Below, one piece after another: positions 35,774-45,757 of a stretch of 64,000 bases of DNA. The position numbers and the translations under genes are program-made. The notes beneath the pieces are model-generated. The model had not been told where the DNA came from. It did no database searches and saw nothing but the letters and a program-made list of their open reading frames with translations. Each line of letters begins with the position of its first letter. Position 1 is the first letter of the stretch. This stretch comes from SXXZ01 sp041177965 (GTDB lineage Bacteria > Verrucomicrobiota > Verrucomicrobiia > Limisphaerales > UBA9464): positions 13,313 through 77,312 of the forward strand of contig JBEGWF010000096.1 of assembly GCA_041177965.1 (NCBI GenBank), written 5' to 3'.

Positions 35774-36940
35774 TCACGACCCCGGATCCACCGGTCCCGG
35801 ACCCCGGCCCTGCGCCAGCACCCGGAACGACCGCCCGAAGTGCTCCGGATGGGTCAGCGTCTGGAAGGCACGCACCCGGGCCGGAGTCCACTCGGGGAAC
35901 CGCGCCGCAGGACGCCGGGTCGATTCCAGGATCCGCATCAGGAATCGGGATTGCCGCTCCCGATGCCAGGTCGACAACCCTTGCCGCTCACCGGCCTCGG
36001 CCACCGCGCTGAAATCCACATGGGAGGTCAGATCCACCTCCCCGGGCCGCTGGAGCGGATCTTCCGACAGACGATGCCGATGGTAGGCTCGTAGGGTTCC
36101 GTGGGCCCGGTTGGGCGCCAGAAACTCCTCGGCGCTATCCAGACCGTAGTCGAACGTGAGCAGGCACCCCTGCTGCAGGACCTCCGCCGCGCGACCCCAC
36201 CACGCCACCGCGGCCGGGCTCCGCTCTCGGCAGAAACCATCGGGAAGAACGGCCTGGAGCGCCTCGGGCAGTTCCCAATCGGACGGCGACGGCGTTGCCA
36301 TCGGAACCCACTCCCAGCGCCCGGCCCGCCAGCGGACTCCCTGCTCGACCCAGCGCCGCTGCTCCGCACTCCACCGCCACCGTTCCACCGGGAAGGCATC
36401 GAGCAGTTCGTTGGAGAGGATCACTCCCCTGACCTGGGCCGGCAGCGCATCGGACCAGCGGACCCGATCGCCAAAACGGGCCAGTCGCTCCTGCTGCCAC
36501 CTCCGTCGGACCGGGCTGGGCTCGATGATCCGATACCGGAAACGATCGACCCCGTCGCCCCACGATTCCGCCAAGGCCGTGAGGATGTCGGCCGCCCACC
36601 GACCGTCATGCGCCCCCACCTCCACGATCTCGATGGGCCCCGAAGCCGCGGGGTCGTCCGCCCCGAACGCGTGACCGATCCAGAAGGCCACCAACTCCCC
36701 GAAGAGCGATCCCACCGAGACACTGGTGGCGAAATCCCCCCCGCGACCGACCACTCCCGGCGCGCGCTCGTAATACCCCAATCCCGGCTCATACAGTGCC
36801 ATCTCCATGAACCGGGCGAACGACAGGGCCCCGCCCAGGGTCTCCGATACGCTCCGGAGACGTTCCTCCAGATCCGGCGAGGCGGGAATGTCGGGCCCGC
36901 TCGTGTCCGGGCCGAACGGCGGGCGGGAGAAGGTCGCCAT
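35774..36940 (-). CDS. MidA/DUF185-family SAM-dependent methyltransferase
   Basis: A 388-residue protein of the MidA/NDUFAF7 family. The family-specific stretch FMEMALYEPGLGYY (residues about 44-57) is followed by GGDFATSVSVGSLFGEL and the SAM-binding loop EVGAHDGRWAADIL at 107-120. SNELLDAFPVERW and LTFDYGL follow. Mitochondrial relatives methylate an arginine in complex I; the role in bacteria is uncertain. The ATG at 36940 is preferred to a start 19 codons upstream. It is divergent from serA. Confidence 0.85.
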   Translation of the reverse strand: MATFSRPPFGPDTSGPDIPASPDLEERLRSVSETLGGALSFARFMEMALYEPGLGYYERAPGVVGRGGDFATSVSVGSLFGELVAFWIGHAFGADDPAASGPIEIVEVGAHDGRWAADILTALAESWGDGVDRFRYRIIEPSPVRRRWQQERLARFGDRVRWSDALPAQVRGVILSNELLDAFPVERWRWSAEQRRWVEQGVRWRAGRWEWVPMATPSPSDWELPEALQAVLPDGFCRERSPAAVAWWGRAAEVLQQGCLLTFDYGLDSAEEFLAPNRAHGTLRAYHRHRLSEDPLQRPGEVDLTSHVDFSAVAEAGERQGLSTWHRERQSRFLMRILESTRRPAARFPEWTPARVRAFQTLTHPEHFGRSFRVLAQGRGPGPVDPGS

Positions 36941-37039
36941 GGGCCTGATTGGAGGCCAGGGCCCGCACCGGAGCAAGAACCGGGCGTTCACACGCACCGG
37001 ATTCCGACATCACGACCTCGGGGCCCGCCCAACGGTGCG

Positions 37040-37068
37040 TTGACCTGCGTCGGCCCGGTTCATACCGT
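37040..37068 (+). promoter_or_regulatory. candidate serA promoter (TTGACC, 17, TACCGT)
   Basis: TTGACC at 37040-37045 matches the -35 consensus at 5 of 6 positions, and TACCGT at 37063-37068 is 17 bases further. Transcription would begin near 37075, about 5 bases before the serA ATG, leaving no room for a ribosome-binding site. Confidence 0.5.
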
Positions 37069-37079
37069 CGCGGCGCTCT

Positions 37080-38684
37080 ATGCACGTTCTCGTCTGCGAC
37101 CCCATCTCCCCGCGCGGCATCGCGTATTTCCAAGCCCGTCCCGAGTTCAAGGTGACCGTCCTGTCCAAGCGGCTCTCCGAGGCCGAGCTGATGCCGTTGC
37201 TGGCCGACGTGGAGGCCATCGTGGTCCGCTCCGAGACCAAGGTCACCAAGGCCGTGCTCGAGGCCGCCCCGAAGCTCCGCGTGGTCGGCCGTGCGGGCGT
37301 GGGGGTCGACAACGTCGATGTCTCCGCCGCGACCCAGCGGGGCGTGGTGGTGATGAACACCCCGGCCGGCAACACCGTCACCACGGCGGAACTGACCTTC
37401 TTCATGCTGGGCGCGCTGGCCCGCAAGATCCCCGCCGCGCATGCCACCATGGTGGCGGGCAAGTGGGACCGGAAGGCCTTCCAGGGCGCCGAGATCCAGG
37501 GCAAGACCCTGGGCGTGCTGGGCATGGGCCGGATCGGCTCCGAGGTCGCCAAGCGGGCCATTGCCTTCGGCATGCGGGTGATCGCCTACGATCCCTTCCT
37601 CACCGAGGCGCGCGCGCGGCAATTGGGAGTCGAACTGGTCGCCGACACCGACGCCATCTACCGGTCTTCCGACTTCATCACCGTCCACATGCCGGTGACC
37701 CCCGACACCCGGGGCATGATCAACTCCGAGTCCATCGCCAAGATGAAGCCCGGTGTGCGGATCGTGAACTGCGCCCGCGGCGAGATCGTCAACGAGCCCG
37801 ACCTCATCGCCGGCCTCGAGTCCGGCAAGGTCGCCGGGGCCGCGCTGGACGTCTTCGCCTCCGAGCCGCTGGCCGCCGACCACAAGTTCCGTACGCTGCC
37901 CAATGTCGTGCTGACCCCGCACCTGGGGGCGAGCACCGAGGAGGCTCAGGAGAAGTGCGGCCTCGAGGTCGCCGAGATCATCAGCGCCTTCCTGCTCACG
38001 GGCGAGGTCCGCAATGCGGTCAACCTGCCCGGGGTGGATGCCAAGGCTTTCGAGCAGGTGCAGCCCTACGTGGGATTGGGCGAGAAACTGGGCCGACTCC
38101 TGAGCCAGTTGGCCCCTCCGGGAGTCGATCGCCTGTACGTGACCTTCGGCGGCAAGGCCCAGGACCTGCCCGCCACCGACCCCGTCACCCGCGCCATCCT
38201 GAAGGGATACCTCAGCGGCGCCGGTACCGGCCCGAAGGACATCAACAACATCAACGTCCGCTCCATCGCCTCGAACCTGGGGCTCACCGTCGAAGAGAAG
38301 AAGTCCGACGAGCCGGTCACCTTCAACGAGTGGCTGCATGTACAGCTCTTCCAGGGCAACACCAAGGTGGGCAGCGCCGGCGGCACCTTCTTCGGTTCGA
38401 CGCAGAACCCCCGGATCGTCCGGGTCTCCAGCACGCCCGTCGAGATCCCGACCTCGGGCACGATCCTGCTGCTCAACAACCAGGACCGGCCCGGCATGGT
38501 GGGCAAGCTCGGCAGCATCCTGGCCGACCACAACGTCAACATCGCCAGCATGAGCCTGGGCCGCGAGACCGAGGGCGGACTGGCGCTCACGGTCCTGGTG
38601 CTCGACAGCCGCCCGCCCAAGGCCTGCCTCGATCAGTTGGCCGCCGATCGGTCGATCTACAACGTCCGTGTGGTGACGCTCTGA
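37080..38684 (+). CDS. serA: D-3-phosphoglycerate dehydrogenase (long form with ACT domain)
   Basis: A 534-residue enzyme for the first step of serine synthesis. The NAD-binding GMGRIG is at 148-153. Catalytic positions lie in NCARGE (Arg), the later Glu region and LTPHLGAS (His). After the catalytic core comes the allosteric substrate-binding domain (about 320-450) and a C-terminal ACT domain (about 455-534; NNQDRPGMVGKLG), the site for serine feedback. This is the long type found in Mycobacterium and many other bacteria. A hairpin terminator follows the stop. Confidence 0.95.
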   Translation: MHVLVCDPISPRGIAYFQARPEFKVTVLSKRLSEAELMPLLADVEAIVVRSETKVTKAVLEAAPKLRVVGRAGVGVDNVDVSAATQRGVVVMNTPAGNTVTTAELTFFMLGALARKIPAAHATMVAGKWDRKAFQGAEIQGKTLGVLGMGRIGSEVAKRAIAFGMRVIAYDPFLTEARARQLGVELVADTDAIYRSSDFITVHMPVTPDTRGMINSESIAKMKPGVRIVNCARGEIVNEPDLIAGLESGKVAGAALDVFASEPLAADHKFRTLPNVVLTPHLGASTEEAQEKCGLEVAEIISAFLLTGEVRNAVNLPGVDAKAFEQVQPYVGLGEKLGRLLSQLAPPGVDRLYVTFGGKAQDLPATDPVTRAILKGYLSGAGTGPKDINNINVRSIASNLGLTVEEKKSDEPVTFNEWLHVQLFQGNTKVGSAGGTFFGSTQNPRIVRVSSTPVEIPTSGTILLLNNQDRPGMVGKLGSILADHNVNIASMSLGRETEGGLALTVLVLDSRPPKACLDQLAADRSIYNVRVVTL

Positions 38685-38728
38685 GGCGGCGATCCGCGCG
38701 CCTGGGCGCCGGGCCCATTCACCCTCTT

Positions 38729-38756
38729 CGCAACCGGGGGTCCAACCTCGGTTGCG
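38729..38756 (+). terminator. candidate terminator hairpin between convergent genes
   Basis: A perfect 8-base stem, CGCAACCG (38729-38736) with CGGTTGCG (38749-38756), closes a 12-base loop, between the stops of serA and the convergent oxidoreductase gene. No T-tract is seen. Confidence 0.55.
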
Positions 38757-38770
38757 ACCCCGGGTCCGGC

Positions 38771-40114
38771 TCAGGACACGAAGCCCGGACGGTATTGCGT
38801 GCGCACCCACTGGTTGGCAGAGGGCAGGTTGCGCACTCGCATCGACCGGGAATCCCACTCCAACCGCTGACCCGATCGGATCGCGAGGTTGCCCAGCAGC
38901 AGCGTCTCGGTCACCGGACCGGCGATGTCGAAGGCCGATTGCGCCTTCGGCCCGCCTTTGCAGGCCCGGATCCATTCCTGATAGTGGGCCCCCTCGGAGT
39001 CGGCGTACTTCTCGAACCGCTCCGGAACCGACTTGAGGTCGGCGGCGGTCCGGCCGGAGCGAAGCTTGCCTCCGCCCGGCAGACTCTCGTAACTGGTCAG
39101 GAGCGTGTCGTCGGAGCCGACCATCAGCACGCCGTTGCCCCCGTAGGTCTGGCCCGGGAACAGGTGTGCCGGGGGCAGGGCCCCGCCGTCGTACCAGTGG
39201 AACCGCAGGGCGGCCTGACCCTTCCGTGCGGGCAGATCCCAGATCACGTGCGAACGCACCGGACCGGTCTCGTCATTGGCCCCCTCGGAGGTCGCCTCCA
39301 CGGCGCCGGGATTCGACAGGTCCATCGAGAGCGTCGGAACGTTGAGCAGGTGGCACCCCATGTCGCCCACGGCCCCGGTGCCGAAGTCCCACCAACCCCG
39401 CCATTTGAAGTGGCCCCAGGCCGGATGGTAGGGGCGTTCCGGGGCGGTCCCCAGCCACAGGTCCCAGGACAACTCCCTGGGCACCGCCGGCCGGTCGGTC
39501 GGACGCTGCACGCCCTGCGGCCACCACGGACCCGGACGATCGGTCCAGCAGTGGATCTCGCGCACCGAACCCAGCACGCCCGCTTTCACCCATTCGGCGT
39601 CGCGACGGACCGCCGCCCGCGACATCCCCTGATTGCCCATCTGGGTGGCGACCCCCGCGGCGCGCGCGGCCCGGGTCAACTCGCGGGCCTCCCAGATCGT
39701 ATGGGTCAACGGCTTCTGACAATACACATGCCACCCCTGCTGGACGGCCCGCATCGACGGCGGGAAATGCATGTGGTCGGGCGTGGACACGGTCACCGCG
39801 TCGATCTGGTTGCCCAACTGGTCGAACATCTCGCGCCAATCCGCGAATCGCCGCGCCGAGGTGAAGGTCTTGCCCGCCTGGGCCAATCGCCCGGCATCCA
39901 CATCGCACAGGCCGACGACCGTCTCGGTGGCTCCGGCCTGGGTGACGTCGGTCCATCCCTTGCCACCCACGCCCACCGCCGCGATGCGGAGGCGCTCGTT
40001 GGCACCGATCACCCGACGGCGACTGACGTAGGGAGCATGGCATCCGGCAAGAACGGTGCCTCCGGCCAGGACGAGGGAATGCTTGAGGAACTGACGACGG
40101 GACGGGGAATTCAT
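38771..40114 (-). CDS. Tat-exported Gfo/Idh/MocA-family oxidoreductase
   Basis: A 447-residue protein with a twin-arginine signal (SRRQFLKHSLVLAGGT) and a lipobox-like LAGC. An NAD(P)-binding Rossmann domain follows (IAAVGVGGKGW), then CQKPLTH with the family lysine, where EKP is usual. The C-terminal part has the oxidoreductase fold and ends near ANQWVRTQYRPGFVS. In PVC bacteria many paralogues of this type act on sugars in the periplasm. The ATG at 40114 is chosen for the Tat signal. It is divergent from a CBM9-like gene, suggesting a shared carbohydrate theme. Confidence 0.9.
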   Translation of the reverse strand: MNSPSRRQFLKHSLVLAGGTVLAGCHAPYVSRRRVIGANERLRIAAVGVGGKGWTDVTQAGATETVVGLCDVDAGRLAQAGKTFTSARRFADWREMFDQLGNQIDAVTVSTPDHMHFPPSMRAVQQGWHVYCQKPLTHTIWEARELTRAARAAGVATQMGNQGMSRAAVRRDAEWVKAGVLGSVREIHCWTDRPGPWWPQGVQRPTDRPAVPRELSWDLWLGTAPERPYHPAWGHFKWRGWWDFGTGAVGDMGCHLLNVPTLSMDLSNPGAVEATSEGANDETGPVRSHVIWDLPARKGQAALRFHWYDGGALPPAHLFPGQTYGGNGVLMVGSDDTLLTSYESLPGGGKLRSGRTAADLKSVPERFEKYADSEGAHYQEWIRACKGGPKAQSAFDIAGPVTETLLLGNLAIRSGQRLEWDSRSMRVRNLPSANQWVRTQYRPGFVS

Positions 40115-40263
40115 GACATGAAGGTGTTCCGGCGGCCCTGCCAGCGGCAAGCCGGATCCGTTCGGATCCCGTCGGTGCCGCTCGGAACGGGATCGATCCC
40201 TCGTGTCGCCGCCGTATCCGCCGCTTGCACGATGGGGCATCGGCCATCGACCCTCGGCGGACG

Positions 40264-41178
40264 ATGCCCTCGGCAAACCCCCTGTTCCTGCGTCTCGGCG
40301 TCCCGGCGATCCTGCTGGGCACCTCGCTCACCCTCTCGGCCGCCACCAACACCGCGGCCGTCGCCGCCTCACGGGCGAAACTCCCGTGCGATCCGCAGGC
40401 CGCCAAGACCCTGGTGGCCCGCAAGACCCCGGTGGCTCCGGTCATCGACGGCAAGCTCGAGGACTCGGTCTGGTCCCAGGCCGTGGTGTCCGAACGGTTC
40501 GTGGACCTGATCTCCGGAGACCGCGCCCACCTCGACACCCGTGTGCGCCTGCTCTGGGACGACACCCACCTGTATGCGGCCTACACCATCGAGGAGCCCA
40601 AGGTCCGTGCCCAACTCACCCAGCACAACGACCCGATCTACACCGAGAACGACGTGGAACTCTTCATCGCGGGCGACAACGCCTACTACGAGTTCGAGAT
40701 CAATGCGCGGAACACGGTGTACGAGGTCTTCTTCATCTGGGAATCGGCCTACGAGAGTTCGGGGTTCGCGGGGCTGCCGGAGTTCGCCCGCAAGCACCTG
40801 CAACCCTTCAACGGTGTGGGCTACACCACCCATCCCCGGGGACCGCGCCTGGGGCATTTCAATTGGCGATTTCCGGGCATCCGCACGGCGGTCCACGTGA
40901 ATGGGACCCTCAACGACGACTCCGACACCGACCGTGGCTGGAGCGTCGAGATCGCGCTGCCCTGGTCCGGCATCCGGGCCCTGTTCCCGGAAGGAAAACG
41001 CCCGATCCCCCCGAAGAACGGCCACGAGTGGGCCATGGATTTCTCACGCTTCAACACCGCCAAGGCCCCGGCTCCTGCCAAGGACTCCGGCGGATGGGCC
41101 CTCAACCCGCATGGCATCTGGGACTCCCATGTGCCCGAGTGCTTCGCGCGGGTCCGGTTCGAGACCCCGGCGAAGTAG
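40264..41178 (+). CDS. secreted CBM9-like carbohydrate-binding protein
   Basis: A 304-residue exported protein: hydrophobic signal (about residues 6-28), then a family-9-like carbohydrate-binding domain. Family features are VAPVIDGKLEDSVWSQA near the start, DTRVRLLWDDTHLYAAY, the DVELFI strand and the late RGWSVEIALPWSGI. There is no visible catalytic domain, so it may act as a binding module or as a lipid/sugar-binding partner. The ATG at 40264 fits the signal peptide. A divergent oxidoreductase gene lies 149 bases away. Confidence 0.82.
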   Translation: MPSANPLFLRLGVPAILLGTSLTLSAATNTAAVAASRAKLPCDPQAAKTLVARKTPVAPVIDGKLEDSVWSQAVVSERFVDLISGDRAHLDTRVRLLWDDTHLYAAYTIEEPKVRAQLTQHNDPIYTENDVELFIAGDNAYYEFEINARNTVYEVFFIWESAYESSGFAGLPEFARKHLQPFNGVGYTTHPRGPRLGHFNWRFPGIRTAVHVNGTLNDDSDTDRGWSVEIALPWSGIRALFPEGKRPIPPKNGHEWAMDFSRFNTAKAPAPAKDSGGWALNPHGIWDSHVPECFARVRFETPAK

Positions 41179-41269
41179 CGCTCGGTCCCTGTGGACGAAG
41201 CATGGATCCCGCGGCTCACCCTGGGACCCGGGAAGAATGCCACCGATCACCGGATGCGATCGACGATGG

Positions 41270-41968
41270 TCAGCGGGCGATGTCCCGCTTCATCCAGGCC
41301 GCGTGGGAATCGAGGTAGAGTTGGTTGCGGCCGGCCCGGTGGGCCGACCATCCGAGCGACGGTGGTTCGCTGCCCGGAACGCTCCAGGCGTCCTTGAAGC
41401 CACCCCACCATCCACGCTCGAAGAACGGGCTCATGAGCCATTCCTCGTCCGAGACGCTGGATCCGCGAAGCAGGGCGATGCTCTCCGGGGTCCGCCCCCG
41501 GGAATAACGCGCGGCGGCGGTATCGATCTCGGCCATCTTGTCGGAGATGTAGTTGGCCCGCCCCTTCGACGGATCGGTCCGGCCGCCGGATCGCCACTCG
41601 CCGATGAAATGCCGCCGCCAGTCGTTGGAGGCGGCGGCCTGCACCGGCGGACTCCACCAGAGCGCGGCTGTCGCGCCATAGGGATGCAGCAGAGGCATGA
41701 AGGATCCCATGGAAGCGTACCGCTTGCCATTGGCATCCACCGGTGGGGTCAACTGGAGCTCCTCGTCCGGCACGAAGGGCAACCGGTCCTGGTGATCCCC
41801 GCCATAGAGTGCCGTCGCCAACCCCACTTGGCGCAGATTGGAGAGGCACGCCGTTTGCGCGGCCCTGGCCCGCGCCTTGGCGAGGGCAGGCAACAACATG
41901 CCGGCGAGGATGGCGATGATGGCGATGACCACCAGCAACTCGATGAGCGTGAACCCCTTGGATCGCAT
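41270..41968 (-). CDS. type II secretion-like pseudopilin with H-X9-DS variant
   Basis: A 232-residue pseudopilin with a canonical prepilin signal (KGFTLIELLVV, Gly before the cleavage site) and the common AIIAILAGMLLPALAKARA continuation. Near the C-terminus a His is followed by nine residues and Asp-Ser (LYLDSHAAW), a variant of the H-X9-DG motif of the other pseudopilin in the window. The ATG at 41968 places the prepilin helix at the N-terminus; upstream in-frame starts add about 30 residues with no support. It is divergent from the AsmA-like gene. Confidence 0.85.
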   Translation of the reverse strand: MRSKGFTLIELLVVIAIIAILAGMLLPALAKARARAAQTACLSNLRQVGLATALYGGDHQDRLPFVPDEELQLTPPVDANGKRYASMGSFMPLLHPYGATAALWWSPPVQAAASNDWRRHFIGEWRSGGRTDPSKGRANYISDKMAEIDTAAARYSRGRTPESIALLRGSSVSDEEWLMSPFFERGWWGGFKDAWSVPGSEPPSLGWSAHRAGRNQLYLDSHAAWMKRDIAR

Positions 41969-42096
41969 GGAAACCGCCCGATGATTCCCCGGGCGCACGC
42001 GGAGGCAATCCCAGGGCATGTGAATTCTCGGAGACCGTGGCATGACGACCCGTCGCACCCGCCCGGTCGGCGGCCCAAACGGGACCCAGCCAAGGC

Positions 42097-42124
42097 TTGC
42101 GATGCGGGAATCGCCTCGTACCTT
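42097..42124 (+). promoter_or_regulatory. candidate promoter for the AsmA-like gene
   Basis: TTGCGA at 42097-42102 and TACCTT at 42119-42124 are separated by 16 bases. The predicted start of transcription is about 60 bases before the ATG at 42190. It fits the TTGnC-type pattern only partly. Confidence 0.35.
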
Positions 42125-42189
42125 GCGCCGACGCCGCGAGGCTTGAGCGACACGTTGACGTCCGCCTGCGGCATCCTCCCACCCGAATC

Positions 42190-45100
42190 ATGTCCTCTGA
42201 AACCGTCCGTTCCACCCGCCGCTGGCCCTTGTTCGCCGGCGGGGCACTGGTGTCCCTGCTGGTCCTCTATTTTTTCCTGACCAGCGGGTTGTTCCTCAAG
42301 AGCTTCGTGCTGCCGAAGGTCTCCGACACCCTCGGGGCCTCCGTCACCGTCGAAGACCTCTCGCTCCAACCCTTCTCCGGACTCGAACTCACGAAGCTCC
42401 GTGTCACCCCCAATGGGGCTTCGACCCTGGCCGCCATCGAACGGGTTCGGGTCCGCTACAGCCTCACCGCCATTCTGGGGGGCACCATCGACGTCTCCGA
42501 GGTGCTCCTCGAAGGCCCGGTCGTCACGCTGGAGCAGCGGGCCGACGGATCCATGAACCTCCCGAAGGCCCCCGCCCAGGCATCCCCTCCGGCCTCCGGT
42601 CCTCAGGCGCCCTCGAAGCCGCTCCAACTGAAGGTGCGGAACGTGGCCATCAAGAACGGGACCTTCCGCATGACCACGACTCCCGCTGGCGGAGCCCAAC
42701 AGAAGGTGGAGGTCTCCGGGCTGAACCTCGACATCGACCAATTGGCCAATGGCGCTTCCACGCACCTGAACCTCGGCGCCGGACTCGCGGTGTCCCTGCC
42801 CGACGGGGCCGCCCTGCAGGGCAGGATCGTCGGCAAGCACGACCTGGCCCTGACTCCCGATCTGATGCCGCAGTCCGTGTCGGGATCCCTACGCGCCGAG
42901 ATCGTCTCCGCCACGGGCTCGCTCAAGGAGGCCCAGGGATTCTCCGCGGGCCTGACCCTCGAGACCACGGCCACGGAACTGAGGCAACTGAAGCTGACCT
43001 TCGAGCAGGGCGGTCAGTCCTTCGGCGCGGTCTCCCTGAGCGGCCCCTTCGACCCGGCCAAGCAGGAGGCGCAGATCCGTTATCAGATCTCCGGGATCGA
43101 TCGCCGGGTCCTGAAGCTGGCCGCTCCGTTGTTGCCCTACGACCTGGGCCGCACGGCCATGAGCGCCGAGGGGCGGGTCGATCTGCTCCAGCAGGGCAAG
43201 GTCATCGCCTCGCAAGGACGTCTCTCGGTGGCCGACCTGAGCCTGGCCACGCCGTCCGGCGGCAAGACTCCTGAACTGCAGATCGTCACCGAATACCAGG
43301 CCAAGGTGAACCAGGCCGACCAGGCCGCCCGGGTGGAGAAGCTCTCGGTGAACATCACCCAATCCGGGCGTCCCCTGGTGGTCGGAGGCCTCGATCAACC
43401 CATGACCCTGTCCTGGGCCAAGGCGGGGGCGGGTCTTCCGGACTCCACCTTCAAGCTCGACCTCCAGCGCTTGGAAACCTCCGACTGGAAGGCCCTGGCC
43501 GGCACGAACCTCCCCTCGGCCACCGTCACGGCCCAACTCACCGTCCGGGCGACGCGCAACGGTCAGGATCTGCAGGCCGCCCTCCGGACCGCCGTCGACG
43601 ACCTCGCCCTGCTGGTCGGCGACAAGACGGTCCGAGGATTGCAGGTGAAGCTCGCCACCGATGCCAGCGTGTCGGAGTTCAAGGATCTGAAGGTCCACTT
43701 TCTCGACCTGTCCGTGACGGCTTCCGGCGGGGATGTGGTGGCGCTGAAGGCCTCGGCCGCCCATCACACCGAACGCAAGGAAACCAGCGCCGCCTTCAGC
43801 GGTCAGGTCCGGATTCCCGCGCTGTTGGCCGCCATGCCCGTCGAGGGCGGTTCGTTTTCGGGAGGAACCCTGCGACTCGACGGCAAGCTCGAGGCCAAGC
43901 CCGGGGTCACCAACCTGGCCACCGACCTGTTCCTCGAGGGGCTCACCGGCAGCTTCGGAGACCTTAAGCTCCAGGATTACCGGTCCGCCGTGAGCCTCGT
44001 GGCCGATGTCACGGGCAACACGCTGAACCTCAAAAAACTGCTGCTGAGCGCCCAGTCCGGGCCGTCCAATGGCGGCCGACTGGAGGCCGGTGGCAGCTAC
44101 GATCTTTCCCAGAAGACCGGCGAATTCACCTTCAAGACCACCGATTTCAACGAGAAGGCCATCGGACCGTTCGTCGCGGCGGCGCTGGCCCCCAAGCGTC
44201 TGGTATCCGTTTCCCTCGATGTGAACGGCAAGGCGAGCCTGCTCTCCGGCGGTGACCTGTCTTTGCAGTCCGACCTGGGCGTCAGCAAGCTGGTGGTCGA
44301 GGATCCGAGCGGATCCGTCGCCAACACTCCGTTCGCCGTCGGTCTGAATCTCGACGTGGCTCGCCGCGCCTCGGTCATCGATCTGAAGAACCTGCGCCTC
44401 GATCTGGGCAAGACCGCCCTGGCGAACAATCAATTGATGATCAAAGGATCGGTGGATCTGGCCACCAACGCCCCGGCTTCGGCCCCCAAGAATGCGCTTT
44501 CCATCCAGAGCGATGGCCTCGACCTGACCCCGCTCTACAACCTCCTGGCCGGTTCCACAAATACCAACGCCCCGGCCGCGGCACCCGCTCCCGAGACCCC
44601 GGACGTCGCTGCGTCCGGCGGCGAACCCGCGGCCGTCACCCTGCCCCTCCGGCAATTGGCGGTGGACCTGGACATCGCCAAGATCCTGCTGCGCGAGATC
44701 CAGGTCACGGATTGGAGGACGCGCGTCAGCCTGAAGGATTCCGCCGTGTCCATCGATCCGCTCGCGCTGAAGGTGAATGGAGCGCCGATCACCGCCAAGG
44801 TCATGGCCGATCTGGGCGTGCCGGGCTTCCGCTACGATACCCAATGGACCATCGACAGACTCCCGTTGGAGCCCTTCGTCTCGAGCTTCATGCCCGAGCG
44901 GAAGGGGCAGGTCCACGGAACCCTGTTGGCCAAGGCCGGCATCCGCGGGGCGGGTGTCACCGGGGCTTCCCTCTCCTCGAACCTCGCTGGTGGCCTCTCG
45001 TTCACGGCCACCAACCTCAACCTGAAGCTGGCCGATACGCGCACGCCGCTCATCCGGGCCGTCATCAACGTCGTCACCGCCTTGCCGCGCCTGATCCAGA

Positions 45101-45753
45101 ACCCCGGAGCCCAGGTCGGCAGCTGGCTGGGCCAACTGACCGGCGGAGCCTCGGGCCAGGCCAAGACCGGTTCCTGGGTCGATGATCTGGAGGCCCAACC
45201 GCTGGACGTCATCGATCTGTCGGCCGATCTGGGCAACGGCGGCGTGGCCTTGAAGACGGCGCGGGTCCAGAGCGCGGCCCTGCGCATCGATGCCCGGGGG
45301 GGACTGCGGTTCGCACCGCAGTTGACCAACTCCCCGCTGAACATTCCCGTCAGCATCGCCCTGTCGCGGAAGATCGCCGAGAAGGCCGTGCTGCTCGACG
45401 CCTCCACCCCGGCCGATGCGGCCTACGCGCCGCTGCCCGAGTTCCTGACGATCAAGGGAACCCTGGGCAATCCTTCCCCGGCGACCGACAAGCTGGCGCT
45501 GGCGGCGATGGGAGCCAAGACTCTCGGGCGCGCGGCCGCCGGTTTGGGCGGCAATCTGGGCGGCAAGGTCGCCGGGGCCGCAGGCGTACTGGGCAATCTG
45601 CTGGGTACCCCGCCGACCGCCTCCACCAATGCGCCTGGGACCCAGAGGTCGACCCCGGCCAATACCAACGTCGTGAATCCCCTGCTTTCGACGAATTCGC
45701 CGGTCAAGGCCATCGAAGGGCTGCTTCGCGGCTTCGGAAAACCCAAGAACTGA
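42190..45753 (+). CDS. AsmA-family (AsmA/YhdP-like) large membrane-anchored protein
   Basis: An 1187-residue protein with one N-terminal membrane helix (about residues 16-36) and a very long, beta-rich periplasmic part with short repeats of Leu/Gly/Asn-spaced strands. The region after the anchor (VLPKVSDTLGASVTVEDLSLQPFSGLELTKL) and the C-terminal LSSNLAGGLSFTATNLNLKLAD block match AsmA-like proteins. Such proteins form bridge-like grooves that help move phospholipids to the outer membrane. The C-terminus is Ala/Asn/Pro-rich. The ATG at 42190 is chosen because it directly precedes the anchor. Confidence 0.85.
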   Translation: MSSETVRSTRRWPLFAGGALVSLLVLYFFLTSGLFLKSFVLPKVSDTLGASVTVEDLSLQPFSGLELTKLRVTPNGASTLAAIERVRVRYSLTAILGGTIDVSEVLLEGPVVTLEQRADGSMNLPKAPAQASPPASGPQAPSKPLQLKVRNVAIKNGTFRMTTTPAGGAQQKVEVSGLNLDIDQLANGASTHLNLGAGLAVSLPDGAALQGRIVGKHDLALTPDLMPQSVSGSLRAEIVSATGSLKEAQGFSAGLTLETTATELRQLKLTFEQGGQSFGAVSLSGPFDPAKQEAQIRYQISGIDRRVLKLAAPLLPYDLGRTAMSAEGRVDLLQQGKVIASQGRLSVADLSLATPSGGKTPELQIVTEYQAKVNQADQAARVEKLSVNITQSGRPLVVGGLDQPMTLSWAKAGAGLPDSTFKLDLQRLETSDWKALAGTNLPSATVTAQLTVRATRNGQDLQAALRTAVDDLALLVGDKTVRGLQVKLATDASVSEFKDLKVHFLDLSVTASGGDVVALKASAAHHTERKETSAAFSGQVRIPALLAAMPVEGGSFSGGTLRLDGKLEAKPGVTNLATDLFLEGLTGSFGDLKLQDYRSAVSLVADVTGNTLNLKKLLLSAQSGPSNGGRLEAGGSYDLSQKTGEFTFKTTDFNEKAIGPFVAAALAPKRLVSVSLDVNGKASLLSGGDLSLQSDLGVSKLVVEDPSGSVANTPFAVGLNLDVARRASVIDLKNLRLDLGKTALANNQLMIKGSVDLATNAPASAPKNALSIQSDGLDLTPLYNLLAGSTNTNAPAAAPAPETPDVAASGGEPAAVTLPLRQLAVDLDIAKILLREIQVTDWRTRVSLKDSAVSIDPLALKVNGAPITAKVMADLGVPGFRYDTQWTIDRLPLEPFVSSFMPERKGQVHGTLLAKAGIRGAGVTGASLSSNLAGGLSFTATNLNLKLADTRTPLIRAVINVVTALPRLIQNPGAQVGSWLGQLTGGASGQAKTGSWVDDLEAQPLDVIDLSADLGNGGVALKTARVQSAALRIDARGGLRFAPQLTNSPLNIPVSIALSRKIAEKAVLLDASTPADAAYAPLPEFLTIKGTLGNPSPATDKLALAAMGAKTLGRAAAGLGGNLGGKVAGAAGVLGNLLGTPPTASTNAPGTQRSTPANTNVVNPLLSTNSPVKAIEGLLRGFGKPKN

Positions 45754-45757
45754 GACC

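Noticed and set aside
36101..40510. 1469-codon + strand frame spanning several genes
   Set aside because: It crosses the opposite strand of the methyltransferase, another frame of serA and the antisense of the oxidoreductase; product is Arg/Pro/His-rich with no domain.
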